Assembly (NCBI RefSeq): GCF_000754265.1
Contig: NZ_CP008985.1
Location: 372,001-436,000, forward strand
Source of the DNA: Candidatus Palibaumannia cicadellinicola
GTDB lineage: Bacteria; Pseudomonadota; Gammaproteobacteria; Enterobacterales; Enterobacteriaceae
Reading direction: 5' to 3'
DNA: 64,000 nucleotides
Positions 9,719 through 18,366 of the stretch are shown piece after piece; position 1 is the stretch's first letter; the number at the start of each line of letters is the position of its first letter. The notes below the pieces were generated by a model. The model made no database searches. It was not told the origin of the DNA and worked only from the letters and a program-made list of their open reading frames with translations. Both the position numbers and the translations under genes were made by a program.

Positions 9719-10729
9719 TTAATCTAAATAGTTTTCCTTTTTTAAACTAAAGTGACGATAGGCTTCAGCAGTAACGATACGTCCGCGTGGCGTACGTTGT
9801 ATAAATCCTTGCTGAATTAAAAATGGCTCTAGCACATCTTCTATTGTCTCTCTTTCTTCACCAATAGCTGCTGCTAGATTATCTAGTCCTACTGGTCCAC
9901 CAACAAACTTATTAATAATTGCTAATAATAATTTACGATCCATTATATCAAATCCAGCGGTATCAACATTAAGCATATTTAAAGCATTTATTGCGACATT
10001 ATTAGTAATATTCCCAGCTGCATGTACTTCTGCAAAATCGCGCACTCGTCGCAGTAGCCGGTTAGCGATACGCGGAGTACCACGAGCGCGTCGAGCTATT
10101 TCATGTGAACCACCACTAGTAATATTTAATGATAAGCACGCGGCGCTACGATTGACTATATGTTGTAAGTCTTCAGTATGATAAAAGTCTAGACGTTGCA
10201 CAATACCAAAACGATCGCGTAATGGTGAAGTTAACGATCCCGCCCTAGTCGTAGCTCCAACTAAAGTGAATTGCGGTAATTTTATTTTTATAGAACGTGC
10301 TGCCGGACCCTCCCCGATCATTATATCCAGCTGATAATCTTCCATGGCTGGATATAATATCTCTTCTACTATAGGTGATAAACGATGAATTTCGTCGATA
10401 AATAATACGTCATGTGATTCTAGGTTCGTGAGTATTGCTGCTAAATCGCCAGCTTTTTCCAAAACGGGACCAGATGTACTACGGAGGTTTCCCTCCATCT
10501 CATTGGCAATAATATTTGCTAACGTCGTTTTACCTAGTCCAGGTGGACCAAAAAGTAATACATGATCTAGTGCATCACCGCGCATTTTTGCAGCATTAAT
10601 AAAAATATTCATCTGCTCACGTATATTAGCTTGACCAATATAATCAACTAATTTTTTCGGTCTATAGCTATAATCTATGACTTCCTCACTTACTGTAGCC
10701 ATAGAGATTAAACGATCAGCTTCTATCAT
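9719..10729 (-). CDS. ruvB: Holliday junction branch migration helicase RuvB
   Basis: RuvB is the AAA+ motor that, as hexamers flanking RuvA, pumps DNA through Holliday junctions. The start at 10729 (MIEADRLIS) has AGGA four bases upstream and gives 336 residues, the E. coli length; a longer frame would add ten residues overlapping ruvA. Walker [10 protein letters not shown] is at 61-69, Walker B with DEIH at 112-115, and the sensor GATTRAG is intact. The C-terminal winged helix keeps [16 protein letters not shown] and IQRTPRGR. It begins seven bases after the ruvA stop, so the two are an operon. E. coli has the same order ruvA-ruvB. Confidence 0.98.
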   Translation of the reverse strand: MIEADRLISMATVSEEVIDYSYRPKKLVDYIGQANIREQMNIFINAAKMRGDALDHVLLFGPPGLGKTTLANIIANEMEGNLRSTSGPVLEKAGDLAAILTNLESHDVLFIDEIHRLSPIVEEILYPAMEDYQLDIMIGEGPAARSIKIKLPQFTLVGATTRAGSLTSPLRDRFGIVQRLDFYHTEDLQHIVNRSAACLSLNITSGGSHEIARRARGTPRIANRLLRRVRDFAEVHAAGNITNNVAINALNMLNVDTAGFDIMDRKLLLAIINKFVGGPVGLDNLAAAIGEERETIEDVLEPFLIQQGFIQRTPRGRIVTAEAYRHFSLKKENYLD

Positions 10730-10736
10730 ATTATCC

Positions 10737-11324
10737 TCATAGTGTGGTACGCAACGCATCTCGTATTAATGCTTCACAGTTAGCTTCTGCACTCGCTACT
10801 TTTTTTATCATCCGACTTGCGTCCTGATGTGTATAACCTAAGGAAATAAGCGCTGCTACTGCTTCGCTTTCAGGATCATGCCGTACTAGTAATTCTTCTC
10901 TAAATATTAAAGAAAACGATGTATTCTTAAACTTGTCTTTCATTTCGACAACAAGACGTTCTGCAATTTTTTTCCCAACGCCTGGTAATTTCATTAAGGT
11001 ATTAATTTCTTTATGTTTAACAGCGTGGAACAATTGTTTTTCTGACAGATTAGCTAGAATAGTTAGCGCTAGTTTCGGCCCGATCCCATTGACTTTAATA
11101 AGCTCACGAAAGAGCACCATCTCTTGTTTAGTAAGAAAACCAAATAACAATTGGGTATCTTCGCGTACGATAAAATGGGTATATAGAACAGTTTCCTGAC
11201 CAGTTTCCGGTAGCACATCAAAATAAGTTATTGGTATATAAATTTCATAACTGATTCCGTAGATTTCTAATAAAACTATCGGTGGTTCTTTTTCTATAAG
11301 AATTCCTTTGAGACGTCCAATCAC
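10737..11324 (-). CDS. ruvA: Holliday junction recognition protein RuvA
   Basis: RuvA tetramers bind the four-way junction and load RuvB. The product has 195 residues, 203 in E. coli. The N-terminal OB-fold begins [15 protein letters not shown]. Two helix-hairpin-helix motifs are visible: [13 protein letters not shown] at about 69-82 and [19 protein letters not shown] at about 104-122. The C-terminal RuvB-binding domain retains [11 protein letters not shown]. The linker before it is slightly short. It lies 14 bp downstream of ruvC and just upstream of ruvB, giving a ruvC-ruvA-ruvB transcription unit. E. coli has an extra gene between ruvC and ruvA. Confidence 0.98.
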   Translation of the reverse strand: MIGRLKGILIEKEPPIVLLEIYGISYEIYIPITYFDVLPETGQETVLYTHFIVREDTQLLFGFLTKQEMVLFRELIKVNGIGPKLALTILANLSEKQLFHAVKHKEINTLMKLPGVGKKIAERLVVEMKDKFKNTSFSLIFREELLVRHDPESEAVAALISLGYTHQDASRMIKKVASAEANCEALIRDALRTTL

Positions 11325-11338
11325 CTTGAACTTCCTTT

Positions 11339-11860
11339 TTAACGTAATCTACCGCGGGTTAGTTTTAGGCTATGATCGCCCATACGAGTAGTATTTTGAC
11401 TTATATAACAATGAGTCATAGCGATTGCTAATGCATCTGCCGCATCCACTTGCGGATTAGTAGATAAATTTAATAAGATACGGACCATATGCTGTACCTG
11501 TATTTTTTCCGCTGAACCAATCCCAACTAATGTTTGTTTTACTTGTCGTGCAGCATATTCAAATACAGGGATATTATTATTCATTGCTGCTACTATAGCG
11601 ACACTACGTGCTTGACTAAGCTTCAGCGCAGAATCTGCGTTTTTCGCCATAAAAAGCTGTTCAATAGCTAAAACTATTGGCTTATATTGAGTAATGACTT
11701 CGTTTACACCGACATAAATCAGTTTTAATCTATTGGGTAAATCATTGACTTTTGTTCGAATACAGCCGCTAGCTAAATAACTGAGGAGTGTTCCTTGCTG
11801 ACATACAACACCATAACCAGTAATACGAGAACCTGGATCAATACCGAGAATGATTGTCAT
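11339..11860 (-). CDS. ruvC: Holliday junction endonuclease RuvC
   Basis: RuvC cuts Holliday junctions symmetrically after RuvAB migration. The 173 residues equal the E. coli length. The four acidic catalytic residues are present: Asp8 (GIDPGSR), Glu67 (AIEQLF), and Asp139 and Asp142 (VDAADALA). The start ATG with [11 protein letters not shown] matches the family. With ruvA and ruvB immediately downstream, the whole resolvasome is encoded here, so junction resolution appears functional even though many recombination genes are commonly lost in symbionts. It follows yebC, as in E. coli. Confidence 0.98.
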   Translation of the reverse strand: MTIILGIDPGSRITGYGVVCQQGTLLSYLASGCIRTKVNDLPNRLKLIYVGVNEVITQYKPIVLAIEQLFMAKNADSALKLSQARSVAIVAAMNNNIPVFEYAARQVKQTLVGIGSAEKIQVQHMVRILLNLSTNPQVDAADALAIAMTHCYISQNTTRMGDHSLKLTRGRLR

Positions 11861-11947
11861 AATTTAGCCATGATTTAATTTGTAACAATTGTTTAATTGA
11901 TTGTGCTATAATTATGTCTTAAACAATAGTTTTACTATTACTGTATG

Positions 11948-12667
11948 TCAAATTTTGACATTGTGATAAACCTCTTGTACGTCCTCGGACTCTTCTAACA
12001 TATCAATAAGACGCTGCAATTCCATTATCATCTCTTCGTTGATATGAATAATAATTGATGGAATAAATGCTATTTTTGTCGATATAGTTGTTAGACCTGC
12101 TTTTTTAAGGGTATTTGTTATTTTACCTAATAACTCTAATGTCGTATAAACATCAATCGTACCATAAGTATTAATTACTACATCATCAGCAGATGCTTCT
12201 AAAGCTAGATCTATAAAAATATTTTCGTTTAAACCTGGAGCAAACGATATCACTCCTTTTTTATTAAATAAATAAGCAACAGATCCTGCAGAGCCTAAGT
12301 GACCACCTACTTTTGTAAAAGCATGACGTACTGTAGACACAGTACGTCTACGATTACTACTAAGGCATTCTACGATTACAGCTGTTCCTCCTGGACCATA
12401 TCCTTCATAACAGATAGTTTCCATTTCCTGACTATCAACATCACCAATACCGCGGGCTATAGCACGATTTAAAGTGTCACGTGTCATATTATTCGCGAGT
12501 GCTTTATCTACTGCAGCGCGTAACCGCGGATTAAAATCTATATTTTCGCCTCCTAACCTAGCAGCTGTTACTAATTCACGGATAATTTTTGTAAAAATTT
12601 TACCTCTTTTAGCATTTTGAGTAGCTTTGCGATGTTTAGTATTTGCCCACTTACTATGACCTGCCAT
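11948..12667 (-). CDS. yebC: YebC/TACO1-family protein
   Basis: This is a conserved 239-residue protein (246 in E. coli). Family members are described as DNA-binding transcription regulators or, for TACO1 and some bacterial relatives, translation factors acting at proline stretches. The N-terminal signature [18 protein letters not shown] is present, followed by [11 protein letters not shown] and the YEGYGPGG motif at about 84-91. The C-terminal domain ends DVQEVYHNV, as in the family. It sits 87 bp upstream of ruvC, the E. coli arrangement. In E. coli nudB lies between yebC and aspS, but here only a 170-bp spacer remains. The exact molecular role is unsettled. Confidence 0.95.
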   Translation of the reverse strand: MAGHSKWANTKHRKATQNAKRGKIFTKIIRELVTAARLGGENIDFNPRLRAAVDKALANNMTRDTLNRAIARGIGDVDSQEMETICYEGYGPGGTAVIVECLSSNRRRTVSTVRHAFTKVGGHLGSAGSVAYLFNKKGVISFAPGLNENIFIDLALEASADDVVINTYGTIDVYTTLELLGKITNTLKKAGLTTISTKIAFIPSIIIHINEEMIMELQRLIDMLEESEDVQEVYHNVKI

Positions 12668-12837
12668 ATTTATCCTGAATAAAATTATTATATATAATAT
12701 ATAGTGTCAGTTTTTTCCCAGTAAGCCTATTTTATAGGGGAGAAAAATAAGAAATGTTATTACTGTTTTTAGATAGTTATGTCACATAATTATTAATAAT
12801 ATATACTAACTTTATCTAAATTATGATCTATGATAGA

Positions 12838-14607
12838 TCATAATTGTTGTTTCCTTTTAATCTCAAGAGATAATTCTGCTAGTATAGTCGCTTTACTAAA
12901 GCTTGGTGCGTCTATCATCATGTCTGTAGCTGTTGTCGTTTTCGGAAAGGCTATAACGTCACGGATATTATTAGTACCAGTTAGTAGCATAACAAGGCGA
13001 TCAAGACCGAAAGCAAAACCAGCATGGGGAGGTGTTCCATATTTCAGTGCATCAAGTAGAAAACCAAATTTTTCACGTTGCTCGTTGGGAGTCATACCTA
13101 AAATACTAAAAATAGTCTGTTGTATTTCATGATTGTGAATTCGTACCGAACCACTACCAACTTCATATCCATTAATTACCATATCATAGGCATTAGCGAT
13201 CATAGTTAATGGAGAGTGAGCTAAAGTTTCCACATCAATATTTTTAGGAGCAGTAAATGGATGATGCACTGCGCATAACTTACCTTCCTTATCGGTCTCA
13301 AACATCGGAAAATCTATAATCCATAGTGGAGCCCAATTATTTTGATCATGAATTTTTATATCTTGTCCTAACTTTAGTCGTAAAGCACCCATGGCATTAT
13401 TAATTACTTTAACACGGTCAGCAGCAAAGAATAAAATATCTCCATCACCAGCTCCGGTACGTACCAAAATAGCTGTAATTACTTCTAGAGTAAGAAATTT
13501 TCTGATAGGACTTTGTATTCCTTCTATACCAATTCCGTGCTGATGAACTTTAATCCATATTAAATTTGTTATACCATACGTTTTAACATATTTATCATAT
13601 TCATCTATTTGCTTACGATTGAGCTTAGCACCTCCTGGTACCCGTAGTGCAGCTACACGGTTTTTGCTATCATTAGCAGCAGAAGCTATCATTTTAAATG
13701 ATATAGATTTGACTAAATCAGCAATATCAACTATTTCCATAGTATTTCGTAAATCTGGTTTATCAGAACCAAAACGGCGCATAGCTTCAGCATAACTTAT
13801 TTTCTGGAAAGTACCGAGCTCTACTCCTTCGATTTCGCGCCACAGAGAACAGATTAAACGTTCCATGATTTCACAAACTTGTGATGCTGTCATAAATGAA
13901 GTCTCTATATCTATTTGAGTAAATTCAGGTTGTCTATCAGCACGTAAATCTTCATCACGAAAGCATTTAACGATCTGGTAATAGCGATCGAAGCCAGATA
14001 TCATTAATAATTGTTTAAATAATTGTGGTGATTGCGGTAATGCGTAAAATTTACCTTCATGAACTCGGCTTGGTACTAGATAGTCACGAGCTCCTTCTGG
14101 TGTTGCTTTTGTTAATATTGGTGTTTCGATGTCTAAGAAACCTTCATTTTCCATAAAGCAACGGACAAAACTAGTAATGTGTGCACGTATTTTTAGTCGC
14201 TGTGCCATTTCCGGACGTCGTAGGTCGAGATAACGAAACTTTAAGCGTTTTTCTTCAGTATTACTTTGGTAAGTATCTAGCGGTAGCGGTTTTGAACGAT
14301 TGATTATCGTTAAACTAGTAGCTAAAACTTCTACTTCTCCGGTAGCCATATGATAATTAATTTGATTATCCGGACGTATCCGTACTATGCCAATAATTTG
14401 TAAACAAAACTCATGGCGTAGTTCTGTAGCTGAGGAAAAAATAATTGAACTAGTAGAATCAAAAACAACTTGCACCCGTCCTTCTCGGTCCCTCATTTCA
14501 ATAAAAATTAAGCTACCAAGATTTCGATAGCTATAGACCCAACCGCACAATGTTACTTCTTGCCCAACATATAATTTATTAAGCTGTCCGCAATATATAG
14601 TACGCAT
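12838..14607 (-). CDS. aspS: Aspartyl-tRNA synthetase
   Basis: A class II synthetase that charges tRNA-Asp. The 589 residues match E. coli AspS at 590. The N-terminal anticodon-binding OB-fold begins [18 protein letters not shown]. Class II motifs are visible: the motif 1 region, motif 2 with [16 protein letters not shown] at about 216-231, and motif 3 [15 protein letters not shown] near 530. The GAD insertion domain typical of bacterial AspS is kept (around residues 290-420, with [11 protein letters not shown]). The start is preceded by a purine-rich AAGGA. Two hairpins lie about 80-120 bp upstream (see the separate entries). Confidence 0.98.
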   Translation of the reverse strand: MRTIYCGQLNKLYVGQEVTLCGWVYSYRNLGSLIFIEMRDREGRVQVVFDSTSSIIFSSATELRHEFCLQIIGIVRIRPDNQINYHMATGEVEVLATSLTIINRSKPLPLDTYQSNTEEKRLKFRYLDLRRPEMAQRLKIRAHITSFVRCFMENEGFLDIETPILTKATPEGARDYLVPSRVHEGKFYALPQSPQLFKQLLMISGFDRYYQIVKCFRDEDLRADRQPEFTQIDIETSFMTASQVCEIMERLICSLWREIEGVELGTFQKISYAEAMRRFGSDKPDLRNTMEIVDIADLVKSISFKMIASAANDSKNRVAALRVPGGAKLNRKQIDEYDKYVKTYGITNLIWIKVHQHGIGIEGIQSPIRKFLTLEVITAILVRTGAGDGDILFFAADRVKVINNAMGALRLKLGQDIKIHDQNNWAPLWIIDFPMFETDKEGKLCAVHHPFTAPKNIDVETLAHSPLTMIANAYDMVINGYEVGSGSVRIHNHEIQQTIFSILGMTPNEQREKFGFLLDALKYGTPPHAGFAFGLDRLVMLLTGTNNIRDVIAFPKTTTATDMMIDAPSFSKATILAELSLEIKRKQQL

Positions 14608-14684
14608 AAATAATATCCTTCCTGAGTATTTAGCTATCAGAGCAAATAGTTAATTAACTTTTATTCAATTGTTAATCACTCTAT

Positions 14685-14704
14685 ATTAGAATTATGATTC
14701 TAAT
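14685..14704. repeat. Perfect inverted repeat upstream of aspS
   Basis: ATTAGAAT and ATTCTAAT form an 8-bp stem with a TATG loop. It lies about 78 bp upstream of the aspS start, either in its leader or promoter region. AT-rich DNA makes such stems by chance, but a second perfect hairpin follows within six bases. Confidence 0.6.
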
Positions 14705-14709
14705 GTTTC

Positions 14710-14725
14710 GTTAGCAAAAGCTAAC
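14710..14725. repeat. Perfect GTTAGC/GCTAAC hairpin upstream of aspS
   Basis: GTTAGC, a four-base AAAA loop and GCTAAC form a perfect 6-bp stem. It sits just beside the preceding inverted repeat. No T-run follows on the minus strand, so it does not look like a plain terminator. Confidence 0.6.
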
Positions 14726-15044
14726 CTGTTATTAACTATTATTTGCACTGTCATAGCATACTAATTTATTATTTATATATTTTACCATTAGTTATCAAAT
14801 CATGACTCTTAATTAGTATAATACTCTATTGTGTGGTACATGATCATAATGGTTTAACATTAATATTATTACCTCACATCACAGTGATTTGAATATTAAT
14901 ATATAGTAAGCAAGATGCGTATCAATATTACGATAAAACTGTTCACGAATTAATACTAAATAGCGCTATTATGATAAATAAAAACTAGTAGTTTTTCATA
15001 TTACATCAGGTGAATGCAAAATTCATTTAAACATATTTGTTTTA

Positions 15045-15791
15045 TTACAGCTTAAAATAATCATTAATTTCTGGAATGAGTACATTTTTTTTGTTCTGCA
15101 AAAACTGTAATACTCTTTTTGGAGAAGTATTTAATACTCGCTCATCTGGAAATGCTTCTTCTTGTAAAATTCTTTTACAATGATCAAAATTACCTAATGA
15201 CCAGGAAATATGAGAATCAGATCCAAGAGATAACCAACCGTTAGCATCACGAGTAGCCGCTACTATCGCACGACAATAAGGTTCACTACCTAGTCGTGAA
15301 TGCGTAAAAGAAGAATTATTTAACTCTAGTGCTACTTGATAATGAGCTGCTGCTGTAGCTACAGCAGGAATATTAATGGGATAATGTGGATTGCCAGGAT
15401 GACTAATGATATGTACTTTACCTTGGGCCATTGTTGCAATCATAGCAGCTGTATGTGTTTTTTGGTCTTGTGGAGGAAAAACTGTCTCATGAAATCCTGC
15501 GATAATTAAGTCCATCGTCTCTAATACTATCTGAGTACAATCAATATCCCCAGCAAGATTTTTAATATTGGCTTCAATGCCACGTAATATACCAATACCT
15601 TCAATAATTCTTGGCCATACACGCATATTTATAAAATGATATTCATGTGGAGAATCAACCATCTCCGGACCATGATCTGTAATTGCAAGTAATTTAATAT
15701 TCTTTTTTCGAGCCTCAGCAATATAGTCATGTAGTGTACTATAAGCATGGGTACTAGCAATAGTATGTATATGCAGATCTACGGGATACAT
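15045..15791 (-). CDS. ycdX: PHP-domain zinc phosphatase YcdX
   Basis: A 248-residue PHP-family protein (E. coli YcdX 245) with a trinuclear zinc site; the E. coli protein shows phosphatase activity and is linked to swarming, but its cellular substrate is not settled. All nine predicted metal ligands are in place: His7, His9, His15, His40, Glu73, His101, His131, Asp192 and His194. The motifs are [29 protein letters not shown] and GSDSH. The start is MYPVDLH, as in the family. The gene stands alone between two long spacers. Keeping a fully intact active site in a reduced genome suggests selection on the function. Confidence 0.93.
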   Translation of the reverse strand: MYPVDLHIHTIASTHAYSTLHDYIAEARKKNIKLLAITDHGPEMVDSPHEYHFINMRVWPRIIEGIGILRGIEANIKNLAGDIDCTQIVLETMDLIIAGFHETVFPPQDQKTHTAAMIATMAQGKVHIISHPGNPHYPINIPAVATAAAHYQVALELNNSSFTHSRLGSEPYCRAIVAATRDANGWLSLGSDSHISWSLGNFDHCKRILQEEAFPDERVLNTSPKRVLQFLQNKKNVLIPEINDYFKL

Positions 15792-15932
15792 GCATTTTCC
15801 TTTTGTTAGATAATAATTTAGTAACCATTTTGGTATGATTTATTTTTTGAGTACCAATTTACTAATCAAATTTGGATAGAATCATTACTCTTTGAATGTA
15901 TTTTCACCAAATTATATTGGGTAATCACAATG

Positions 15933-15960
15933 AAAAAAAATTACTATACTAAAAGTATAG
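15933..15960 (-). terminator. Hairpin with T-tract, minus strand
   Basis: Read on the minus strand, CTATACT and AGTATAG form a perfect 7-bp stem around TTT (15944-15960), followed by TAA and eight T (15933-15940). The stem is AT-rich, so it would be weak. It could stop transcription coming from serS through the antisense side of tRNA-Ser. Confidence 0.35.
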
Positions 15961-16093
15961 CATGTGATAAAAAGAACCAATATATTTAATTAAAAACTTT
16001 TTGATGAAATATCAAATCAATCAATTCAATAAATATTTATTTAACTACTCCAAATCATACTTGACTATACAAGAAAAATAATACATACTATAC

Positions 16094-16099
16094 TATAAT
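16094..16099 (+). promoter_or_regulatory. Candidate -10 box of tRNA-Ser
   Basis: A perfect TATAAT lies 22 bp before the mature tRNA-Ser 5' end, a normal distance for a tRNA promoter. A TTGACT at 16061-16066 is too far for this -10 (27 bp) but would pair with TACTAT at 16086-16091 (19 bp). The assignment is tentative. Confidence 0.35.
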
Positions 16100-16121
16100 A
16101 TGCTATAGTATATATGTATAT

Positions 16122-16208
16122 GGTGAGATGTCCGAGAGGCTGAAGGAGCATGCTTGGAAAGCGTGTTTACACTAACGTGTATCGAGGGTTCAAATCCCTC
16201 TCTCACCG
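16122..16208 (+). tRNA. tRNA-Ser (anticodon GGA)
   Basis: This is a class II tRNA of 87 nt. The acceptor stem GGTGAGA pairs perfectly with TCTCACC, with discriminator G at 16208. The anticodon loop TTGGAAA gives GGA at 16156-16158, flanked by CATGC and GCGTG. The long variable arm (ACACTAACGTGT region) and the T arm GAGGGTTCAAATCCCTC are present. It closely resembles E. coli tRNA-Ser(GGA). The 3' CCA is not encoded (the next bases are TTA), so it must be added by the nucleotidyltransferase. Confidence 0.97.
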
Positions 16209-16262
16209 TTATTTATAATAATATTATTATATTTGATGAATTACATTTCACTTCAAGCTTAA

Positions 16263-17555
16263 TTAACCAATATAAGCTAATCCTTTCATGTATGGTAAAA
16301 GTTTTACAGGTACTTCAATCCGTCCATCAGCCAGTTGGTAATTTTCTAGGACTGCAATAAGAGTACGACCCACAGCTAAACCAGAACCATTTAGTGTATG
16401 TATTAAATTTAATTTATTATCGTCCTTGCTGCGATAGCGTGCAAGTATACGGCGTGCTTGAAAATCACCCATATTAGAACAAGACGAAACCTCACGGTAA
16501 TTATTCTGTGCTGGAAACCATACTTCTAGATCATATGTTTTGCAAGACGCGAAACTCATATCACCGGTACATAATAATATTTTACGATAGGGTAGATTTA
16601 ACAATTGTAGTACTTTCTCAGCATGCCCAGTCATTTCCTCTAAAGCTTGCATTGATTGTTCTGGTTTGATTGCTTGTACCATCTCTACTTTATCAAATTG
16701 ATGCATACGAATAAGTCCGCGGGTATCACGGCCATAAGAGCCAGCCTCAGAACGAAAACATGGGGTATGTGCTATCATTTTTAGTGGTAAAATATTTTCA
16801 TCTAAAATTTCACCACGAAGTAGATTGATCAATGGAACTTCAGCGGTTGGTATTAAGGTATAAATACTATTTATTTTTTCTTCTATGAATGGTTGTATAT
16901 GAAATAAATCTTCTGCATATTTAGGCAAATGACCAGAACCATATAATGAAGTTTGATTTACTAAATATGGCAAATAGTACTCCTGGTAGCCATGTTGTTC
17001 AGTATGTAAATCTAACATAAATTGCGATAGAGCACGATGTAAACGAGCAATTTGTCCACGCATGACAACAAAACGTGAACCTGTTAATTTGACTCCAGCC
17101 GTGAAATCTATTTCACCAATTCTTTGCCCTAAATCAACATGATCTTGTATTGAGAAATTATATTCACGTGGTTCACCCCAACGCCGTACTTCAAGGTTAT
17201 CTGTATTATCGTAACCATAGGGTACATCATCGGCAGGAATATTAGGCAGAGAAAGTACATAATTTTGTATTTCACTTTGTAATAAATTAAGCTCTAATTT
17301 AATTCTTTTTAACTGTTGATTAAATTGATTTATTTCTTTACATAGCGGAGAAATATCTATTCCTTTAGCTTTAGCATCGCTAATTTTTTTAGATCTATAG
17401 TTACGTTCGGCTTGCAGCTTTTCTTTTTGGATCTGTAATTGTTTACGACGAACTTCCTGTTGACCTAATTTATCTACAGCTAAGAGAAATTTTCTGCGAG
17501 CAAGTTTTTGAGCGACTTCTTTTAAGTGATAACGTAATAAGTAAAAATCTAACAT
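16263..17555 (-). CDS. serS: Seryl-tRNA synthetase
   Basis: A class II synthetase that charges tRNA-Ser. The 430 residues equal the E. coli length. The N-terminal long coiled-coil arm (about 27-105) that holds the long variable arm of tRNA-Ser is lysine-, glutamine- and glutamate-rich. Motif 2 [17 protein letters not shown] lies at about 268-284 and motif 3 [15 protein letters not shown] at about 385-399. Start [11 protein letters not shown] is preceded by no strong Shine-Dalgarno but matches the family. The gene lies next to tRNA-Ser on the opposite strand, which is probably coincidental. In E. coli rarA sits between lolA and serS; it is missing here. Confidence 0.98.
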   Translation of the reverse strand: MLDFYLLRYHLKEVAQKLARRKFLLAVDKLGQQEVRRKQLQIQKEKLQAERNYRSKKISDAKAKGIDISPLCKEINQFNQQLKRIKLELNLLQSEIQNYVLSLPNIPADDVPYGYDNTDNLEVRRWGEPREYNFSIQDHVDLGQRIGEIDFTAGVKLTGSRFVVMRGQIARLHRALSQFMLDLHTEQHGYQEYYLPYLVNQTSLYGSGHLPKYAEDLFHIQPFIEEKINSIYTLIPTAEVPLINLLRGEILDENILPLKMIAHTPCFRSEAGSYGRDTRGLIRMHQFDKVEMVQAIKPEQSMQALEEMTGHAEKVLQLLNLPYRKILLCTGDMSFASCKTYDLEVWFPAQNNYREVSSCSNMGDFQARRILARYRSKDDNKLNLIHTLNGSGLAVGRTLIAVLENYQLADGRIEVPVKLLPYMKGLAYIG

Positions 17556-17702
17556 ATTCTTTTATATATATTATTAATTAAGTTTTTATGTAATGTGTAA
17601 TGATAGGTAATAATAGTATTAATGTACTAAATGGTATCTATCTTTAAGTTAATTTTTTGTCATAAATGTATAATAAATATAATTTAAGATTAGTTAAGGT
17701 TA

Positions 17703-18308
17703 CTAACGTTGATCATCTAACATAACACCTGAAGGTAGTTTGAAGTTAAATATAGTAACATCCATAAGACTTTGTTGTTGTTGATAAAATTTATAAGTAT
17801 GACATAGACCGCTTTGCTCAAGAATAGAAAACGATTGAATTGTTCCATCAATAGTTATTGTGATCGTAATCTTTTTATAATTACTATTATTTGATTTAGG
17901 CAAAAGTAAAAAATGATTATTTGTTTGCTTAATATTATACTGTCTCCAATCAGAAGTACGATTACCAGTTATGAGTAAAAATGGTGTGTTATTAGTTATA
18001 TCTTTTAAAGAATTTGCAATAACTTGTTCAACCAATGGGTTATAAAACCATAATGTTTTTCCATCAGAAATTAAGATACTCTCATCTGGTGAAATTATAT
18101 GAATTTTAAAACAATTAGGGTATTTTACCCATATTTGTCCTTCACTTTTTTGTACTATAACGTTATTAGCATTCGTAACTATTTGATGAAAGTTAGCAAA
18201 AAAACTATTATTTTTAGTTAAACGATTTTGTAGGGTATTAATACTATTAGGATTAGGAAATACTGATGGTATTATCATACTGAAACAAAAGAAGAGTATT
18301 GTTCTCAT
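17703..18308 (-). CDS. lolA: Outer-membrane lipoprotein carrier LolA
   Basis: LolA is the periplasmic chaperone that carries lipoproteins from LolCDE to LolB. I choose the start at 18308 (MRTILFFCFSM): it gives a hydrophobic signal peptide of about 20 residues and 201 residues overall, against 203 in E. coli. A start at 18377 would overlap ftsK and put 23 non-family residues in front. Conserved blocks include SFFANFHQIV, GQIWVKYPNCFKI, PDESILISDGKTLWFYNP and the ending PSGVMLDDQR. Strong AT bias and Lys/Asn enrichment mark the sequence. It follows ftsK with 58 bp between them, as in E. coli, suggesting one transcript. Confidence 0.93.
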   Translation of the reverse strand: MRTILFFCFSMIIPSVFPNPNSINTLQNRLTKNNSFFANFHQIVTNANNVIVQKSEGQIWVKYPNCFKIHIISPDESILISDGKTLWFYNPLVEQVIANSLKDITNNTPFLLITGNRTSDWRQYNIKQTNNHFLLLPKSNNSNYKKITITITIDGTIQSFSILEQSGLCHTYKFYQQQQSLMDVTIFNFKLPSGVMLDDQR

Positions 18309-18366
18309 TCGATTAACTTGATACCAATTTTTTTGATAATAGTTAATATAAATATATTTATAATTG

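Larger units (their letters stand above)
14608..15044. other. Spacer between ycdX and aspS with two hairpins
   Basis: The 437 bp hold no open frame. Next to the aspS start are two perfect hairpins at 14685-14704 and 14710-14725. The rest is very AT-rich and shows no homology I recognise. Confidence 0.55.
15792..16121. other. Spacer between ycdX and tRNA-Ser
   Basis: This 330-bp divergent spacer has no open frame. It contains a hairpin with a T-tract facing the minus strand (15933-15960) and a tRNA promoter candidate at its right end. Nothing else is recognisable. Confidence 0.55.

Noticed and set aside
10933-11199. Plus-strand frame of 88 codons
   Set aside because: It is antisense inside ruvA, whose motifs and length are certain.
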